6,892 nt of DNA from an uncultured Planctomycetaceae bacterium (lineage in GTDB: Bacteria > Planctomycetota > Planctomycetia > Pirellulales > Pirellulaceae), in contig CAIYOB010001111.1 in assembly GCA_903927685.1 (NCBI GenBank), forward strand, positions 1-6,892, read 5' to 3'. A model generated the notes under the pieces. The model was given only the letters and a program-made list of their open reading frames with translations. It made no database searches and was not told the origin of the DNA. Every line of letters begins with the position of its first letter. The stretch's first letter is position 1. The position numbers and the translations under genes were made by a program. This document shows, piece after piece, positions 5,019 to 6,892 of this stretch.

Positions 5019-6491
5019 CTACTTGGGAGCGTACCGATGCTCGCCACGCTGGGCGGCCTGGTGAGCTTCGTGCGTGTCCTGCGGAATACCGGGATCGCCT
5101 TGCTCGGCCAGCCAGCGGTCGAGTTCGGCCGACAGCCGGGCTTTGACATCGGCGTGGATCGGGTCGGCCGCGAGGTTCTCCATTTCGTACGGATCGGCAG
5201 CGGTGTGGTACAGCTCCTCGGCCGGGCGGAGCATGTAGCGCTTGACCAGACGGTAAGTCTCCGGGGTATCCCACGCTGTCCCGATCCAGGTGGGCCAGTA
5301 GGGATTGTTCAAGGCGCCCGCGCCTTGGATCCCCATCACGTGCTTTTCGATGTACAGTTCGCCCGGCGTGAGATTGCGGATGTACCGCCAGGTGCCGTCG
5401 GTGATCGTGCGGATCGGGTACGCCGGCCCCTCGGGAATGTTGTTGTGCGCGCCGTAGACGAATTCGCGATGCGTCTGCGACTTGCCTTGCAGCACGGCGG
5501 CAAAGCTGGCGCCGTCCAGCGCCAGTCCGGCGGCTGCCGAGGTGCCGCCCGCCAAGTCCAGCAGCGTCGGCGCGACGTCCGCATATTGCACCAGTGCGTC
5601 CGTGCGACCACCGGCGGGCACGCGGCCGGGCCAGCGGGCGATCAGCGCGGTGTGCAGGCCGGTGTCCCAGTTGGTCCATTTGTTGCCGGGAAACTGTGAA
5701 CCCTGTTCGGACGAGAACAGCACCAGCGTTTCGCGCTCCTCGCCGGATGCCCGAAGCACTTCGAGGATCTGGCCGACCTGGTTGTCCATGTACGTGATCT
5801 CGGCCAGGTAGCTGGCGTAATCCTGCCGCGTCTTGGGCGTGTCGGCGATATTGGGCGGCAGTTGGAGCGACTTGGGCGGATACTGCGACGCGTCGCCCAT
5901 GACCCACGGCAGGTGCGGCTCGACCAGCGCGATGACCAGGCAGAACGGCTGCTCCGGCTGGCGGGTCATGAACTCGCGGATGCCGTCCAGTTGGTGCGGT
6001 TGCGTGGGATTACGGGTGCAGCTGGTGTCAAACCCGGGCACCACCTCGAAGGGATATGCATCCTGGGGCAGCACATGCACTTTGCCCGCCAACCCCGTGC
6101 GGTAGCCCAGCGGGCTCAGATGCTGCGGCAGGCTGCGTGTTCCGGGGCGGCTGGCCGAGTGGTTCCAGGCACAGCCGTTCCGCAGGGGATACTGGCCGGT
6201 GTACAGTTCCGCCCGGCACGGCTGGCACATGGACATGCCCAGGTAGGCTCGATTGAACGTCAGTCCCTGCTGGGCCAGGGCGTCTAGGTTCGGCGTCCGC
6301 GCGTTCCGGCCGCCGTACAGCGGCAGGTCATTGTGCGTGCAATCGTCGGCCAGGACGATCAGGAAGTTCGGCCGAGCCGCAGCGTCGGCGCGGCCTGCCG
6401 CCACAGCGGGGCCGCAGAACGTGCCGACGGCGACAAGGGCGGCGCATAATTGGGGAGTCAGGTGCATGGCGAATCGCGGTGAGAGCTTCAT
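5019..6491 (-). CDS. Exported type I sulfatase (S1 family, formylglycine-dependent)
   Basis: A 490-residue secreted sulfatase that would remove sulfate esters from a carbohydrate. The signal peptide has K2/R6, a hydrophobic core about 15-30 and A-x-A near 30-38. ARPNFLIVLADD (39-50) gives metal ligands D49/D50. The formylglycine motif is CQPCRAELYTG (89-99): C89 would be converted, P91 and R93 are conserved, but the position usually Ser is C92. K137 and H139 in GKVH and H193 in EPHLPW fit the active site. The distal metal motif is SSEQGSQFPGNK (260-271), with E262-Q263 where S1 enzymes usually have D-N or D-H, and K271 conserved. The length is normal. The ATG at 6491 has GAGGT 8 nt upstream; ATG 6467 would shorten the signal peptide. 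Full activity needs a maturation enzyme (FGE or anSME) not encoded here. Family certain; subfamily and substrate not assigned. Confidence 0.95.
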   Translation of the reverse strand: MKLSPRFAMHLTPQLCAALVAVGTFCGPAVAAGRADAAARPNFLIVLADDCTHNDLPLYGGRNARTPNLDALAQQGLTFNRAYLGMSMCQPCRAELYTGQYPLRNGCAWNHSASRPGTRSLPQHLSPLGYRTGLAGKVHVLPQDAYPFEVVPGFDTSCTRNPTQPHQLDGIREFMTRQPEQPFCLVIALVEPHLPWVMGDASQYPPKSLQLPPNIADTPKTRQDYASYLAEITYMDNQVGQILEVLRASGEERETLVLFSSEQGSQFPGNKWTNWDTGLHTALIARWPGRVPAGGRTDALVQYADVAPTLLDLAGGTSAAAGLALDGASFAAVLQGKSQTHREFVYGAHNNIPEGPAYPIRTITDGTWRYIRNLTPGELYIEKHVMGIQGAGALNNPYWPTWIGTAWDTPETYRLVKRYMLRPAEELYHTAADPYEMENLAADPIHADVKARLSAELDRWLAEQGDPGIPQDTHEAHQAAQRGEHRYAPK

Positions 6492-6499
6492 GGCCGTGA

Positions 6500-6504
6500 A
6501 CCTC
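6500..6504 (-). promoter_or_regulatory. Ribosome binding site deciding the sulfatase start
   Basis: GAGGT on the minus strand lies 8 nt before ATG at 6491. This favours 6491 over the in-frame ATG at 6605, which lies upstream of the putative transcription start, and over ATG 6467. Confidence 0.55.
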
Positions 6505-6557
6505 GTTGGTTGATGGGTTGGACAGCGTCGCTCTTGCGGCAGGATTGATGTCGGCCG

Positions 6558-6594
6558 CACGCGGTTGAGGATCGCACGTTCGCTCAACCGCGTG
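6558..6594. repeat. 12-bp perfect inverted repeat at the sulfatase promoter
   Basis: CACGCGGTTGAG (6558-6569) and CTCAACCGCGTG (6583-6594) are perfect reverse complements around a 13-nt loop. The structure lies 67-103 nt before the sulfatase ATG and one base after the -10-like box at 6596. It could be an operator for a dimeric regulator or a hairpin at the mRNA 5' end. No T-run follows on either strand, so it is not an ordinary terminator. Confidence 0.85.
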
Positions 6595-6595
6595 G

Positions 6596-6604
6596 AGTAT
6601 AACA
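6596..6604 (-). promoter_or_regulatory. Candidate extended -10 promoter for the sulfatase gene
   Basis: On the minus strand TGTTATACT contains TATACT (5 of 6 to TATAAT) preceded by an extended TG-n. The region 17 nt upstream (GAGATG) is a poor -35, as extended -10 promoters allow. Transcription would begin near 6589-6590, inside the right arm of the inverted repeat, giving a leader of about 100 nt. Confidence 0.35.
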
Positions 6605-6656
6605 CACTTGCCGGGCAGCATCTCCGTCCCCGCCGACCTGGCGTCTGCGATTTTCT

Positions 6657-6706
6657 GGGCCGATTCTATTTTCCGGTCTCTTGGGCGATTCAGCTAGAGG
6701 TCTCTT
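6657..6706. repeat. Degenerate tandem duplication, about 25-bp unit
   Basis: Two adjacent units both begin GGGC, carry GATTC and end GGTCTCTT: 6657-6682 (26 bp) and 6683-6706 (24 bp). The middle parts differ. It may be an old local duplication or a pair of sites for a regulator upstream of the sulfatase. Confidence 0.45.
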
Positions 6707-6846
6707 CTTTCCTCGGTGCCGAAGCGGCTGGGGGTTCGTCGATGTTAAACCAAGTGTGGCGGTAGACAATTGATTAACAAGATTCTTGCTCCAGAATAGC
6801 CGAAATGCTCCGCCATACTTGATTTGACATGTACCAGCCTGCGATC

Positions 6847-6881
6847 CATCCTGACCCCAGGATGCTGGCCCGGATGCCAGC
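6847..6881. repeat. Two overlapping hairpins at the right edge
   Basis: CATCCTG (6847-6853) pairs with CAGGATG (6858-6864) around ACCC. GCTGGC (6864-6869) pairs with GCCAGC (6876-6881) around CCGGAT. The stems share only G6864, so they can nearly coexist. This may be the 3' end structure of a gene to the right or a dispersed element; its GGATGCCA recurs at 4741 and 4784. Confidence 0.5.
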
Positions 6882-6892
6882 GGCTCTTTCCC

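Larger units (their letters stand above)
6605..6892. other. Upstream region without a gene
   Basis: No frame here looks like a protein. It includes an imperfect tandem duplication (6657-6706), an AT-richer stretch (about 6764-6830) and two overlapping hairpins at the right edge (6847-6881). A TTGACA at 6824-6829 on the plus strand has no -10 box at proper spacing. It is probably the spacer to a gene beyond the window. Confidence 0.6.

Noticed and set aside
6558..6594. Inverted repeat as an intrinsic terminator
   Set aside because: Neither strand has a T-run after the stem, and it sits in front of a gene next to a -10-like box.
6584..6769. Minus-strand frame of 61 codons upstream of the sulfatase
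   Set aside because: Basic low-complexity product with no domain; it crosses the candidate promoter and palindrome.
6824..6829. TTGACA as a plus-strand -35 box
   Set aside because: No -10-like hexamer occurs 16-18 nt downstream before the GC-rich hairpins.

Overview
This GC-rich window most likely comes from a planctomycete (Planctomycetota, Pirellulales-like). That is inferred from gene content, not from a marker gene: an exported sulfatase, a CE15-like esterase, a PQQ-like beta-propeller protein with the N-terminal W-P-x-F-x-G-P motif, a Tat-exported xylose-isomerase-like TIM barrel and a sodium:solute symporter are a typical planctomycete carbohydrate gene mix. The spacers also carry short repeats of a style I associate with that phylum.

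All five genes lie on the minus strand, so transcription runs from right to left. From the right: about 400 bp without a gene (6492-6892), holding a 12-bp perfect inverted repeat next to an extended -10-like box; a sulfatase (6491-5019); a repeat-rich 368-bp spacer (4651-5018); a CE15/glucuronoyl-esterase-like alpha/beta hydrolase (4650-3412); 110 bp; a PQQ-like beta-propeller protein (3301-1997); 37 bp; a Tat-signal TIM-barrel protein (1959-1057); 39 bp; and a sodium:solute symporter (1017 to below 1), cut by the left edge with 339 residues visible. The four genes after the long spacer are close enough to be one operon. The sulfatase may be read with them or separately.

Every start was moved inward from the longest open frame to an ATG that has a Shine-Dalgarno-like sequence 7-8 nt upstream and opens directly into a signal peptide or first membrane segment. 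Long open frames on the plus strand (for example 913-2097, 1925-2929 and 2917-4053) are antisense shadows.

A plausible reading is that exported sulfatase and esterase remove sulfate and ester decorations from a uronate-containing polysaccharide, the TIM-barrel and propeller proteins act on or bind products in the periplasm, and the symporter imports a released sugar or acid. The substrate is not determined. I see no RNA gene, CRISPR array, transposase or defence system. The points most worth a second look are the palindrome at the sulfatase promoter, the eroded metal site of the TIM-barrel protein, catalytic-site substitutions in the sulfatase and esterase, and a short repeat that supplies the stop codon of the propeller gene.
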